A stretch of 64,000 bases of DNA. Origin: Psychrobacter sp. JCM 18903. GTDB lineage: Bacteria; Pseudomonadota; Gammaproteobacteria; Pseudomonadales; Moraxellaceae. Of the stretch, positions 37,617 through 49,019 are shown piece by piece. Numbering within the stretch: the first letter of the stretch is position 1; every line of letters begins with the position of its first letter. A model generated the notes under the pieces. The model made no database searches, was not told the origin of the DNA, and saw nothing but the letters and a program-made list of their open reading frames with translations. The translations under genes were made by a program, and so were the position numbers. The DNA lies in contig NZ_BAWJ01000001.1 in the NCBI RefSeq assembly GCF_000586475.1, positions 62,001 to 126,000 on the forward strand, written 5' to 3'.

Positions 37617-38453
37617 TTATTCATTAAGGGTAAATTCGATACGGCGATTGCGAGTGCGACCTTCTTCGTTGTCGTTACTAGCGATAGGATCTGAGTCCCC
37701 TTTGCCAGTAGTACTGAGACGAGTCGCATTGATATTTCGACCGATCAAGTATTGTTTGACGGCTTCTGCACGCTTATTTGATAGGGCAAGATTGGCAGTA
37801 GAATTGCCGACATTGTCGGTATGACCGGTGATAAGAACAGGCTTATCACCGACCCGCTGTAACACCCCTGCCATATCGTCTAAGATACCAAGGCCCATCG
37901 GCGTTAGATTGGTGCTACCAGACTCGAACTCGACGATACGGTTGCCTAAAGTCTCGTCTATGAGGCGTTGTTCACCTTCTACCACGACCAGCTGATTTTC
38001 TAATTGATAGAGATCAGTTAGGCGCGAGTGAATACGGTTTTGAATGGCTTGCTTTTGTTCAAGGCTGCTTACCTTGCCATGTAAGCTAATGGTCGTACCA
38101 TGAATGTCAATACGCCCTTGACGAATGTTAGAGATGTCGCTATCAATGATAGTCGTGGCTATCTGTTGCCAGTTGGTCGGTATACTGATGTTCGAACGTA
38201 CTTCGATTTCATCTCTGACAGGTTTATCAGGATACTGTGCTTTTAGCTTGTCAAGCAATTGCTGTTTGTCTGAACTGGTAGCGACCACACCTTTGATGAC
38301 CACTGGCACATTTTGTGAGTTATTTGTCACATGAGCGTCGTTATGTTCTGCAAATACAACGGCGCTCATAGGAAGGGTGATAGCGGCGGCTAATAGCAGG
38401 TTTTTCGTGTGATTTGTTCGCTTGGATTTTGTTATTCTAGAGAGGACTTTCAT
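37617..38453 (-). CDS. OmpA-like peptidoglycan-binding protein of the T6SS (TagN/TagL role)
   Basis: 278 residues. Signal peptide to about residue 35 (LLLAAAITLPMSAVVFA). Two BON-like segments follow (ISIPTNWQQIATTIIDSDI, IDIHGTTISLHGKV). The C-terminal OmpA domain has FESGSTNLTPMGLGILDDMA, ITGHTDNVGNSTANLALSNKRAEAVKQYL and GKGDSDPIASNDNEEGRTRNRRIEF, with the Asp and Arg that grip diaminopimelate. It probably anchors the T6SS membrane complex to the cell wall, as TagN or TagL does. It lies between tagF and vgrG on the minus strand. Confidence 0.85.
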   Translation of the reverse strand: MKVLSRITKSKRTNHTKNLLLAAAITLPMSAVVFAEHNDAHVTNNSQNVPVVIKGVVATSSDKQQLLDKLKAQYPDKPVRDEIEVRSNISIPTNWQQIATTIIDSDISNIRQGRIDIHGTTISLHGKVSSLEQKQAIQNRIHSRLTDLYQLENQLVVVEGEQRLIDETLGNRIVEFESGSTNLTPMGLGILDDMAGVLQRVGDKPVLITGHTDNVGNSTANLALSNKRAEAVKQYLIGRNINATRLSTTGKGDSDPIASNDNEEGRTRNRRIEFTLNE

Positions 38454-38563
38454 TCAAGTACCTTTTTAATCTGTCTATTGTTGAGCAGTGACTAATTGCA
38501 GGGGTATGATGCATGGCGGCTACTATTAGCTGTTACGAATCAGCAATTATCGTGAGCCACTAT

Positions 38564-39544
38564 CTATTGTGCTAAAAAAGTTTTTTTAAACAATTGCCTA
38601 GTATCATACAGATATAAATTGTCTTGTAACAATACTTTATTGAAACGGGTCAATCCAATGTCTTCATCGATATAGCCTTGAGTCCAGTCGCTATGAGCGA
38701 TGACCACCCAATCTTCAGGATAAGTTTGTTCACTTTCTGATATTTGCTTGAGTATACGTCCATCGGGTTTAGTAAAACTCATGAGCAAGCGATAGCAATT
38801 AGCGACACGATATAAGTAGGTATTCAAGTAGAGCTGGTGTGGCTGATAAAAACCATTGATGAGATCGTGCCAAAAAGTGGCCATGTGTATCGAGTTTTCT
38901 CTATCAGAGGTAAGTGACCAGCAGATGGCTTTATTCAAGCCATAAAAACCCTTAGTAAAGGTCGGTAAAAATAACAGGCCAGTGGCAATGATTTGCTGTA
39001 TCAGCTGCGTTTTATCAATGTTCATTAAGATCGCGATATCATGCAACGTAGTGGTATTGATAAAATCATAGTAGTAAGTACTGGCATTGTTATCGATGCT
39101 GAGTTGGCTATGATTGAGGTGCTCCATAAGATCGCTATTGTCAGTTTTGGATTTTGCCATACTCAAAACTTCATAAGTGTCATTCCAAAGCGCTGATGAC
39201 TTGACGGGCAGATAGTTCATCCAGTTTTTCGGTTTATCGAGATGAAGCACGCCAAAACCTATCAATGGGTAATTTCTATAGCTACTATCGTGACTAGGGA
39301 TCAAAACACCGGTGATAATCTCGTTAGCTCTAGTGTCGATATGACTGAAATTTAAAAAGGCAAAGTTATGATTGCTGACATTGTTTATCGGAATTCCGCT
39401 AAATACACTTTCCGACACGGCTAGCGCTTCGCTGACCCATTCATCAATGGCATTAGTCTCAGAGATATGAGCACGCGCCCGGACAAAGTCCCCGCGAGCA
39501 GGCAATTTTCCAAAATATACTAAAGGCAAAGAGTCTGGAGTCAT
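38564..39544 (-). CDS. tagF: T6SS-associated protein TagF
   Basis: 326 residues. The N-terminal signature YFGKLPARGDFVRAR is that of the TagF/ImpM family, followed by IDEWVSEAL and ITGVLIPSHDSSYRNYPL. In Pseudomonas TagF restrains T6SS assembly after translation. Its start codon overlaps the stop of tssM (ATGA at 39541-39544), so the two are translationally coupled. Confidence 0.92.
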   Translation of the reverse strand: MTPDSLPLVYFGKLPARGDFVRARAHISETNAIDEWVSEALAVSESVFSGIPINNVSNHNFAFLNFSHIDTRANEIITGVLIPSHDSSYRNYPLIGFGVLHLDKPKNWMNYLPVKSSALWNDTYEVLSMAKSKTDNSDLMEHLNHSQLSIDNNASTYYYDFINTTTLHDIAILMNIDKTQLIQQIIATGLLFLPTFTKGFYGLNKAICWSLTSDRENSIHMATFWHDLINGFYQPHQLYLNTYLYRVANCYRLLMSFTKPDGRILKQISESEQTYPEDWVVIAHSDWTQGYIDEDIGLTRFNKVLLQDNLYLYDTRQLFKKTFLAQ

Positions 39545-42500
39545 GGCGTTTGCTCCTGCTGTTCAGTCACGGCTGAACGATCATCAGTAGCCGTCGTGGT
39601 ATCAGTAGGCGGTTGTACTGGTGGACTGTTTTCACTATTAGTATTAGGGACTACAGTAGATACGCGGGCGGGCGGCGTGACATTGCTTGTATTTTGCTCG
39701 CCAGTTGGTACTGGCTGATTGGTGCCAGAACCCGCATTAGGAGTGTCGCCATCAACAGCATTATCATCAGAAATTGGCCTTGCTGTACGTGTGACACCAA
39801 GGGCAATAATCTCCTCTGGTAGTTTCATTCCGGTAAAGGGATTGGTAGAGCGACCTTGACCGGTAGTGGTACTACTGCCGCTGCCGCTGATGATTCTAAA
39901 GCGTACAGAGATAGTGATACCGTCACCAGACCATGCCATCTCAAAGATATCATTGCCAAGTTCAGTACGGCGTGCACTGTTAATGAGCCTTTCTACCCCA
40001 AAGCTGCCTGCTTCTTCAAAGACAGTAAAGTCTCTGCCATCATAGTCCTTGGCTCGAATACTGGCACCAGGTTGGCTACTTGGATTTGGCCATACAACGT
40101 TGTCCACGCTTGAGTACCCATGCGATAACGCAACTGTTGACCATCGACCACAATAGTATATTCAGTCAAACCGCTGACGGGTAATGGCATGATTTGAAAA
40201 GTGGTTTGATTGGCAGCGCCACCAGTATTATTCGCACCAGCAGCGCCTGTGCTATTGCTGCCCATATAATTGGTAAAGTAACGGCCAAAATCAGCGACAA
40301 ACTGCGGGTTGAGACCCAGACCTGCACCATTCCAGATTTTACTGGAGATTTGATCGCCGCGGCGAATGATAAAGGGCGATAACGTTTCGTTGACGAATCG
40401 CGCCACATAGCCATCTTCGCCGAAGAATTGACCGATCTCTGCAGGCGTCGCTTCTAAGTTTGCATTGGCGGTAAAGGGATACTTACTGCCTAAATTATCG
40501 AGGAAAGGCTTATAGACCTGCGCTTTCCAAACTTTATTAATCTCAGCCTTAGTGGGCGTCAGCAGCATGTTAAATGAACGAGTCAGTGGCTCACTCAACA
40601 ACGGACGAACCAGTTGTTTTATTTCAGAGTTGGCTTGACTCAGGATCTGCTCATCTAATATCTGTAGAGATTTGGTTAACTCTGAGCCTTCGGGGCTGAG
40701 GGTTTGTGAGGCAAACAACAAAGCATCAGGGCCGATGTCGTCACTACGAGCGATATTGTTAAAACGGGTTCTGATATCGCCTAAGCTGACTAAATAGCTG
40801 TCTAATAATGACAGATCCTGATTTTCTTCTCTTGGCGTTACTAGCGCATGTATAGAGGAGAATTCTTGCGCAATCACACCTGAGCTTGCTTGTGCTACAG
40901 GCGCGGCGTTATTAGAGCTACCACCATTATTCATCGCTGCTTCTGCTTGCCGCAGCTCAGCAGGGCTTTGACGCAGGATGGTTTGCTTAAACCAATTGAC
41001 AAATGAGCGACGAGATTCGCCACCATTGCCAGCTGCTTGATTAGCCGCTTTATTGTCCCATTGAGTTTGGCGATCTACTGTCTCAAACAGGGTTTTTAAC
41101 GGTGACTCTGCGGCATTGGACAGCTGATTTAATAAGACCGCATGATCATCGAAGCCTGTGCTATCCCGAACATACACTTGAGTTAAAAAACGTTTCCATT
41201 CACTGATATATTCTTGCTTATAGCGATTGACCAGATATTGTCGTATCTGTTCAGGACTACCCGTCAAGGTAAGATCATCTTGGCTGCTGGTGGCCAACAC
41301 CCAATCATCGGCGACCACTCTCGTAGTGGCAGCTTTATCAATCTCATCACTGACGAAAGCATCCCATGCCTCTTTAGTAAAAGTGCCTGAAATGACATAA
41401 CTACCAAGCAGTGTTTCATTAGCATTGTTTTGCGTAATCTGTGCAACCGTGACTGATGGGAAGCGGGCAGATGCACGCATTTTAATCTCAGAGTAAACCC
41501 GCTCACGAGCAGGTTGACCTTTGCTAACCTTGGATAAATTGCTACGGGTTTTGTCTATCAGCTAAGTCATTTTGGATCAATGGAAAGGCGGGGTCGTCGA
41601 CATGAGCCAAGGTGAAACTCAAGATACGCTCAGCTTGGCGAATCATCTTGTCACGCGGCATGTCAGCGCGATTGGCTTCGAGCCAGTTGCGCCAAAAACG
41701 GGTCATCTGATCACTCAAATGACTGGCCTCTAAATTGTCATGATTGCCAAGCATGAGATAAGCTTTGAGCGCGTTATAAGCATCTTCAACGTCTGTGGGG
41801 TCCGACTGGATATAAGCATCATTAACGGCAGCATCAGAGGTGTCATCAGTGTTTGAGTCTTCTGTACGGACTTCTAATTGATCGGCATTGGTATTTACTT
41901 CGGTCAAAAACGTTTCGATATTTTGTTTGGTTGGCGCTAAGACGATGATGCTGATGCCGTTATAATATTCTGCTAGCAATTTCTGCTTAAGCTTATCGCC
42001 TTGATAGAGGCCAAAACTTAAAGACAGCGGCTTGTCGTCTTCATAGCCTTCAAGCTGCTCGATTCGACTTTGTAGAATATTGAGCGACTCGAGCTGGGAT
42101 TGTAAATCACCGTTAGAATTTTTTTGTAGCGCTGCGACTTGCTGTAAGTCAGCCACGACACGCTCAGTGAGCTGTTTATTATTGGCATAAGACCATGTCC
42201 ACAGACCGACAGCCGCACACAAAGTCACGACAGCAGCTAGCGTCGCAAGCGCACGATGACTGCGCTTGTGTCGGTTTTTATGCTGCCTGACCAAATGCTT
42301 GTCTTTTAAAATGACTTTAGAAAATAGATCTTGTAAAAAATAGGGCTTGTCTGCGGCTTCTTGCTGCGCATTGAGCGGTATCGCAGGTGGGTGCAAATCG
42401 TAATTTTGTACCATTTGTAACGTCATTTGGCTGCTAACTTGCCCGTCTTGCAAGGCGCTGGTAAAGTAAAAGCCACGCAATATGGGCTTAAATTGGAAAG

Positions 42501-43581
42501 GGTTGTCCTCAAACAAAGCATGCATCAGCGTCCGTATCATGGGACGTAACGACTGAAATTCCATTGGGAAAGTCATTAGACTGGGAGATACCGTGCGCTG
42601 ATGACGTAAGGATAGCTTAGTGGTGCTCAAGTCTTTTAGACCATTGACCAAGACACCAAAATGCTCTTCGAATACGTCCGTGATATTGATATTTTCTGGG
42701 TCTTCAGGATAGGGGATGGTCGCGCCCCATACTTGGCTGCGCTCTTCTTGCTCATAATCATTAAAGAAGTCACGGAAGCCTGAAATCAAATCCATTTTAG
42801 TAAAGATCACATAGACAGGCGCATAAACTTCTAACTGTTCCGTTAAGTCTTGCACACGGCTGCGCAGATTCTTGGCCAAATCCAACGCATAGTTTGGATC
42901 GTTTTTGGTGAGTTCGGCGATACTGACCGCGATGATGATGCCATTGATCGGTGCTTTAGGTCGATTCTTTTTGAGTAGGCTTAAAAACGACAACCATTCT
43001 GAGCGATCTTCTTCATAAACGGAGTAACGTCCTGCGGTGTCGAGCAAAATACCTTCAGTCGAAAAAAACCAATCGCAGTTACGTGTACCGCCGACGCTTT
43101 AACGGATAGCTTGTTACCTTGCTCCATAAAGGGGAATTTTAAGCCAGAGTGTAGCACTGCAGAGCTTTTGCCTGCGGCTGGATTACCAATGACCATATAC
43201 CACGCAGCTCATATAACGCCGCTTTGCCTGTTTGATCGCCTATCTTTGATTTGCGAATGGTTTTAATAGCATCTTGCATTTGCTGGCGTAGCGCTTGCAC
43301 TTCTTGAGCGTTTTCATCTTTGGCCACATGAAGGCTATCGTCACCTTGGCTCTTGTTACCATTATCCTCCACTAAGTTTGCCAGCTCATCTGAGGCAAGC
43401 TTACGTTTTTTCCACAGGTAATAGCCAAGCGCCCCCAGCACCGTACATGTGATTAGGACGCCAATGATTATGACAAAGGTTTTAATAGTCACATAATCAT
43501 AAAGTAAGACTAGAGCGACTATGAGCCCAGCGCCAATAATACTCTTGGGTTATAGATAAGATGAAAAAACCTTGAAAACAT
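39541..43581 (-). CDS. tssM: T6SS membrane-complex protein TssM (IcmF family), five frameshifts
   Basis: Inner-membrane and periplasmic backbone of the T6SS. The start is ATG 43581 (MFSRFFHLIYNPRVLLALG). Frame changes: near 43527 (missing G, then LIVALVLLYDYV), 43204 (missing C, giving LPWYMVIGNPAAGKSS with the Walker A), 43095 (then GGTRNCDWFFSTEGILLDTAGRY), 41553 (one extra base, then DKTRSNLSKVSKGQPARERVYSEI) and 40105 (missing G, giving WDNVVWPNPSSQPGAS). Joined, about 1347 residues, the normal size. A third membrane helix lies at ALATLAAVVTLCAAVGLW. The C-terminal Thr/Pro-rich tail is low-complexity. Five independent disabling hits in an otherwise well-kept gene point to sequence error. 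Confidence 0.9.
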
Positions 43582-43647
43582 GCGTGCTACCTAGTGTGAA
43601 CTTAAGATAATAAAACGAGTATTTACCACGACAAAGCACCATTAAAA

Positions 43648-45432
43648 CTACGACTCAGATTTTTGAGAAGAGTCTAGCAACCAAAGCATATTGCAGTGCT
43701 TATGTTGAGTAATTAGAAATGACCTGTCTGACTCTTGTTGGTCTTCTTTGGCTAAGTCAATGAATAACGATAAGCTGATGAATGGCTTCAACCAATTATT
43801 CAATGGCATATAATGCCCTAAATGATGCTCATTTACTAGAGCGCCTTGTGCTATAAATGCTTCAAGAAAGCTCATATACGTTGATAAGTCATAAGGCTGC
43901 TTTAATGGATTAATGTCAGACATGGCGGTAATGGTCATGTCTGTTATAGCAACATTAGTCTTGTATTTTTCTTTGCTGTTGATGTCAGACGATTTTTTTG
44001 CGGGCTTTACTATCTGTTTATCGGTGGTTTTTAGCGTGGTCGTATCGGTCGGCGACAGTGAAAGCATATTGTCTATTAATAGGTTTTTGATAGTCGTTAA
44101 ATGATTCAAATAGCGACGTTTATCACTCAAAAGCTCAGTGCGATGAGCTGTAGCTATCTCCGTTAATAAAATACGGGTACTAGCGTCAATATTGAGTAGC
44201 TCTTGAGCCGCTTGATTCGAGAATAGCAACAGCGCACCCGCCTCAGTAGGAATGACATTGGTCATTTGCTCAGCATACAAATGAGTGTCTAACCATTCTT
44301 CACTTATCTGTGAATCTGCAATGAGAATTAAGTAAAGATCCGGCGCAGTTGATTTAGATAAAGGCAGCAGATGTTTATTGATGAATTCTGTAGGTGTGGC
44401 AATTGCAGTATTGTTAGCGCTATTGTCTGCTACGGTGTTTGCGACGTCAGTGCTGTCAGTTATGATGGTCGTAATAGCAAGCCGTGTATCAGGAATACCG
44501 TAAGTTGCTAACTGTTCTTTTATGGTCGCGATCAAAAATGCTGGATCGGCGCTGGCAGGCAAGCATAGATAGATAGGAAGATTGGTTAAATGACCAGCAG
44601 AGGCTGCTGTCATTTTGTCATCACTGTTCTTTTTACTGCTGTTATTTTCACTACTTACTTCGTTGGCACTCACCAAATAATGTTGCTGCCATTCGGGATG
44701 AATATGAATGGCTGCGTTGGACTGAGTCGTATCTTGTTGGTGATGTTGGTAAAAGTATTCGGCAAGGCTAGACAGCATCTCCTCGCTCAAGACTAGCTGC
44801 TCATAAATTAATGCCTGTAAACGCAAGGTAGTATCCTTTAACGCAGCTTTACGTTCAGTAAATCTCTCATCATCGAGATGGCTGTCTAAATCATTGTCTA
44901 AATCACTGTTCGAATCTAAATAATGGTCTGAATAGCTGTCGTCAAACTCTGAATCTGCTGAATAGGCATCAGACAGACTAGGATATGGTAGGGCAGCTGC
45001 ATCAGGGAGTCTTGCAATCGGTTTGACCAACATTGGCATACCATCAATATCTGTCAAATCCTCGCTCAATACGGTTAGGTCTGCATCATTGTCCACCACC
45101 TCAGACCAACAGTCTCCTTCTGGTAGGCAGACACGGCTATAGATAAATAACTGATAAGTATTGGGCGGCTTAATAGCGTCTGTTTTATCTGTTGTTCCAT
45201 CAAGTATCTCTGGTGAATCGGTTGTTTGTTTATCCAGTTTTTTTTGCCACCATAAGAGCGCCATGATAGATCCAAGAGACAATAAAGGGATGGAAACAAA
45301 CCATAGTAATAAGCCAGATGAGGTCAGCTGTCGCGCATTGTCTTTAAAGTACATCCAGACCAAAATGAGATACAACACCAAAATCATGACTAAAACAGAT
45401 CGGCCGTATGACAGTATTTTTTTTGCGCCCAC
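43648..45432 (-). CDS. Large two-helix membrane protein of the T6SS cluster, unknown
   Basis: 594 residues. Two N-terminal membrane helices (YGRSVLVMILVLYLILVWMYF and LLLWFVSIPLLSLGSIMALLWW) precede a long cytoplasmic part. An Asp/Ser-rich acidic stretch lies at about 150-195 (SDHYLDSNSDLDNDLDSHLDD). It may be periplasmically inert since no signal or lipobox is seen. No domain recognised. It sits directly upstream of tssM on the same strand and is divergent from tagX. Acinetobacter T6SS loci carry lineage-specific genes (asa genes) at comparable positions; this could be one, but I cannot match it. Confidence 0.75.
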   Translation of the reverse strand: MGAKKILSYGRSVLVMILVLYLILVWMYFKDNARQLTSSGLLLWFVSIPLLSLGSIMALLWWQKKLDKQTTDSPEILDGTTDKTDAIKPPNTYQLFIYSRVCLPEGDCWSEVVDNDADLTVLSEDLTDIDGMPMLVKPIARLPDAAALPYPSLSDAYSADSEFDDSYSDHYLDSNSDLDNDLDSHLDDERFTERKAALKDTTLRLQALIYEQLVLSEEMLSSLAEYFYQHHQQDTTQSNAAIHIHPEWQQHYLVSANEVSSENNSSKKNSDDKMTAASAGHLTNLPIYLCLPASADPAFLIATIKEQLATYGIPDTRLAITTIITDSTDVANTVADNSANNTAIATPTEFINKHLLPLSKSTAPDLYLILIADSQISEEWLDTHLYAEQMTNVIPTEAGALLLFSNQAAQELLNIDASTRILLTEIATAHRTELLSDKRRYLNHLTTIKNLLIDNMLSLSPTDTTTLKTTDKQIVKPAKKSSDINSKEKYKTNVAITDMTITAMSDINPLKQPYDLSTYMSFLEAFIAQGALVNEHHLGHYMPLNNWLKPFISLSLFIDLAKEDQQESDRSFLITQHKHCNMLWLLDSSQKSES

Positions 45433-45843
45433 TTATTTAAACTCCCTATTTGTTGGGTTTTTATTATAATTATCACCATGTAGACAAGCTTTGCGATCCA
45501 AATTTTATGATGTTTATAATCTTGTTTTTACTATACTAGTTAACTTTATTTGTCTTTTTTATAATTCGGTTGTAATGATAGGAATCGCTTTGAAAATATT
45601 GTTAAACTATAAAATCGATAACTAGTGAGGGTTTTAGGCATTATTAAGTAAATTTTTATAATGAAATAGTATTTTTAAGTTGTCTGTAGATAAGCTAATG
45701 GATAGGAATAAATAAAAATTAGTGTAATTAAGTTAGCTTTATTTTAAAAGGAGATGATTTGTCTATATAATACTGACGAAATCGTAATTATCAACGCCTG
45801 TTTATTATTATTTTGTTTTTATCGTCTCAACTGTCGCTGACGC
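45433..45843. other. Divergent promoter region of the T6SS cluster
   Basis: 411 very AT-rich bases between the membrane-protein gene (leftward) and tagX (rightward). It presumably carries promoters for both halves of the cluster. No distinct operator seen. Confidence 0.55.
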
Positions 45844-46899
45844 TTGCCTATGATTTACTTGACTGTATCGGTCTTTACATTGCTCTCTATCCTCATGATG
45901 GTCACGCTTTTTGATCGGCAGCTATGTGGGCGACTATTAGATAAGGTAATGGTATTTTTTCATCGATTGCCTAGCCTAAAATTCAAGCGTCCATCAATAA
46001 AGACACCAAAAGAGGCATTTCATTATCGTATCAAGCAGTTTATTCGTTTTATTTCAGATATAGATGTTTCTCGTATTCCAGTGATATCGGCATTGTCTTT
46101 TTTGATTGTCATGGCAACGGTTGGATTGTGTTATGCCCTGATTACCAATCATTCTCTGAAGGTTTATCATGCCAACGATACCGTGGCTAGCACGACAAAT
46201 CTGCAAATCAGTCAACTACTCATAGGAGAGCGTCTGCGTCCGCCGTCGCCTCCGCCAGAGGAGCTGTTTGCTGAACTAGAAGCCGAGGTTGCAAGCTACC
46301 AAGCTGACAAGACAGAGGAAGGGTATTGGCCGGATAATCAGACAAATATACCTCAGACTGATAGGCCGCTAATGCTCCCTGAGCCTGACTTGTCTGACTT
46401 AGACACGCAAGATCATAGCACTGGCTATTCAGGTGACATGTTGGCTGCACATCTAAACAATGGTCATATCAATATCAAAAATGCTGACCGTAATTGGCAA
46501 AAAATGAACTCAGATTTTGTTCAACGGCTGTTGACTGTGTATAAAGTAATGAGTGACCAATATGGCTATGACATGGTGCTGTTAGAAGGCTATCGTAGCC
46601 CTGCAAGGCAAGCAAGACTATTGAAAAAAGGGACTCATGTAACGAAGGCAGGATCATACAAGAGCTATCATCAGTTTGGTTTAGCGGGCGATAGCGCCTT
46701 TATCAGAAATGGTAAAATTGTCATAAGCGAAAAGGATCCTTGGGCAATGCGAGGCTATAAATTATATGGTAAAGTAGCCAAATCTGCCGGACTTGTGTGG
46801 GGTGGTGATTGGCGTATGATGGATCTTGGGCATGTTGAGCTGCGCAAAAAAGGCGTGCTCGGTCGCCCAGAAATGGCTGAGATTTTGACCAGTCAATAA
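45844..46899 (+). CDS. tagX: TagX-type peptidoglycan peptidase (M15/VanY-like) of the T6SS
   Basis: 351 residues. Two membrane helices, at the start (MIYLTVSVFTLLSILMMVTLF) and about residue 85 (VISALSFLIVMATVGLCYALI), are followed by a Pro-rich linker (RLRPPSPPPEELF) and a C-terminal peptidase domain: LLEGYRSPARQARLLKKG, SYHQFGLAGDSAF (HxxxxxxD zinc ligands) and MMDLGHVEL (third ligand His). In Acinetobacter TagX is an L,D-endopeptidase needed to open the wall for T6SS assembly. It starts the rightward operon with the lipoprotein, tssK and tssL. Confidence 0.88.
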   Translation: MPMIYLTVSVFTLLSILMMVTLFDRQLCGRLLDKVMVFFHRLPSLKFKRPSIKTPKEAFHYRIKQFIRFISDIDVSRIPVISALSFLIVMATVGLCYALITNHSLKVYHANDTVASTTNLQISQLLIGERLRPPSPPPEELFAELEAEVASYQADKTEEGYWPDNQTNIPQTDRPLMLPEPDLSDLDTQDHSTGYSGDMLAAHLNNGHINIKNADRNWQKMNSDFVQRLLTVYKVMSDQYGYDMVLLEGYRSPARQARLLKKGTHVTKAGSYKSYHQFGLAGDSAFIRNGKIVISEKDPWAMRGYKLYGKVAKSAGLVWGGDWRMMDLGHVELRKKGVLGRPEMAEILTSQ

Positions 46900-46930
46900 T
46901 GATAATAACAAGCTAAGGTAAACTGAAAGT

Positions 46931-47617
46931 ATGAATAAATGTATGACATTGCCAGTATCATTAATCGCTGCTACTTGCTTGCTAAGTGGTACGATCGCCG
47001 GATGCAGCACTGATAAGTTGAGCAAGTCAAATGACAAGGTATCGGCATTGGCAGGCGAGCCTCCTACTATAGATGCCATGAGCCATATCGTTGATAATGG
47101 CAAAAATAGTGCCGATTTGCAAAGTTTAAAAGCACAGCTAGAGCTGCAGCAACAGCAGCTAGCGACCATGAATGCTGAGCAGCAAGCATTACAAGAAAAA
47201 TTGAAGCGTCAGCAGATTACCCTAAATATCAAACCCACCACTAATGCCAATGCAGGGCGTACCAAAGTAGGCACAGCAAGTACTGCCTATATCGCATTTT
47301 TGGAAGAAGAGAGCCAGTTTACGGATATTGAAGCGCTGGCTGCCAAAGAAATCAGTATTATCCCAAATCGTGAGAGCAGTCTGACCGTGAACATTCCACA
47401 AGACGCGCGCTTTATCGCTATTAAAGTGGGGCTGAGATATACCAAAAAGCGCTCACAGTTTCTTATCCCACTTGCCAGTCTCAATTTTGATACGCCACTG
47501 GCGATCAATATTGGTGGATGCGATGTCAGCATTACTGAGGGTGTTGACCCAGCACTGGCACCTACATTTACTACCAAACTTAAATATTATCAGCAGCCAC
47601 TAGTCAGCTGTTCTTAG
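46931..47617 (+). CDS. T6SS-cluster lipoprotein, possible TssJ counterpart
   Basis: 228 residues. Lipobox TIAGC near residue 25. A coiled coil of Gln, Leu and Ala follows (LKAQLELQQQQLATMNAEQQALQEKLKRQQ, about 65-95). The C-terminal half is predicted beta-rich (DARFIAIKVGLRYTKKRSQFLIPLASL). No family recognised. TssJ is the outer-membrane lipoprotein that docks TssM in most T6SS, and no classical TssJ is in this cluster. A lipoprotein encoded just before tssK is in the usual place, so it may do that job. It lies 31 bases after tagX and its stop overlaps the tssK ribosome site. Confidence 0.7.
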   Translation: MNKCMTLPVSLIAATCLLSGTIAGCSTDKLSKSNDKVSALAGEPPTIDAMSHIVDNGKNSADLQSLKAQLELQQQQLATMNAEQQALQEKLKRQQITLNIKPTTNANAGRTKVGTASTAYIAFLEEESQFTDIEALAAKEISIIPNRESSLTVNIPQDARFIAIKVGLRYTKKRSQFLIPLASLNFDTPLAINIGGCDVSITEGVDPALAPTFTTKLKYYQQPLVSCS

Positions 47618-47626
47618 GAGATTGTC

Positions 47627-48972
47627 TTGAGTAAACACAGGGTATTATGGGGAGAAGGGTTGTTTTTGCGACCCCAACATTTTCAGATTCAAGACACTTA
47701 TCATGACTCGCAACGCGCTTTGAGTATGATGCTGGTGCATCCTTATGCTTATGGAGTATCTGATGTTCAGATTGATAAGCAACTTTTGGAAAGCAATTTA
47801 CTAAGCTTTCAAAGTATTTATGCGGTATTGCCCGATGGTACGATATATCATGCACCTCGTACCGACACTTTACCGAAAGCCATTACCTTAGATACCCAAG
47901 ACAATGGCGATGAAGTTTTCGTATTTTTGAGTTTAGAGATTGTCCATAGTGGCGGCAGCAATATACAGACGGATCGTAGTGACAATCCAACACGCTATGT
48001 AAGGGGTGCTATTGAGGCACAAGATCTATATAGCCAAGCGGCTGAAGCAGTCATTGACGTGATTAAACTGTCGCCAAATTTGCAGTTAAGTTATTCTGCG
48101 CAAGCGCCTAGCCAAGATACCGTGTCCTTATTGGTAGCCAAGCTCGTGCGTACCACTCAAGGCATCTATCAAGTCGATGATGATTATATCGTCCCAAGTG
48201 TGCATATTACGAGTAACCCTGCGCTTGTTGGTCACGTATATCGTTTGATGACGATGATTAATACCAAGTCCACGTCACTGTATGACCATCATCGTCAATC
48301 TAACAATGACTTACTGGAGTTTCGCTCCTCAGATATTGCCTCTTTTTGGCTATTGCATACGCTAAATACCGCATACTCTCAGCTCAGTCATTTATATAAT
48401 AATGCCAAACTACATCCAGAACGCCTTTATGAAGCATTATTAAATGTCGCCAGCCAATTGGCTACTTTTAGCTCATTATATAAGGTGGGCGACTTACCTT
48501 CTTATCATCACGATAATGCTAATGACTCATTTGTCAGTATCATTTTAATCATTCGTGAGCTACTCAATACCGTCATTGCCAGTAACTTTATTTCGATTCC
48601 ATTACGTCAGAATAAGCCATCTTATTATACAGGCGAGCTAAGTAGTGACAAGATCACGCGTGCTCACAGCTATATCTGTCTGTTAGCTCATCATTGCCGA
48701 TGCACGAGCTCATCGACATCGTACCACGCCGATTTAAAATTGCGACGCCTGACTCAGTAGAGAAACGTGTCTTATCAGCGCTGCCAGGCTCTTCTATTTC
48801 ACATGTCAGCCAAGTACCCAGTGCGATACCAGTGAGACCAGGCTTTAGCTATTTCACCATCGAACCGGTAGGCGAGCTATATGACGAAATGCTCAAATCT
48901 GAATCTATCTGTATTTATGTGCCAAATGGTTTTGATGATTTAAAAATAGAGCTGATGGCTATCGTACAGTAG
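47627..48972 (+). CDS. tssK: T6SS baseplate protein TssK, frameshifted
   Basis: About 448 residues when joined. The N-terminus is the family hallmark: VLWGEGLFLRPQHFQIQDTYHD. The middle is the usual helical part (LLHTLNTAYSQLSHLYNNAKLHPERLYEALL). One base is missing near 48676: frame 1 ends RAHSYI and the next frame continues LSVSSSLPMHELIDIVPRRFKIATPDSVEKRVLSALPG and ends FDDLKIELMAIVQ. The start is a TTG at 47627, chosen because AGGAG (47616-47620) stands six bases before it and the motif follows at once. TssK links the baseplate to the TssL/TssM membrane complex. Confidence 0.92.
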
Positions 48973-49019
48973 TTCTTTTTGTCTTTAGAGGTGCTGAGGT
49001 TGCAAGATGAGTATGCACT

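Noticed and set aside
39541..43581. Several separate genes in the tssM region
   Set aside because: The pieces join in order into one full-length TssM with all motifs; they are fragments of one gene.
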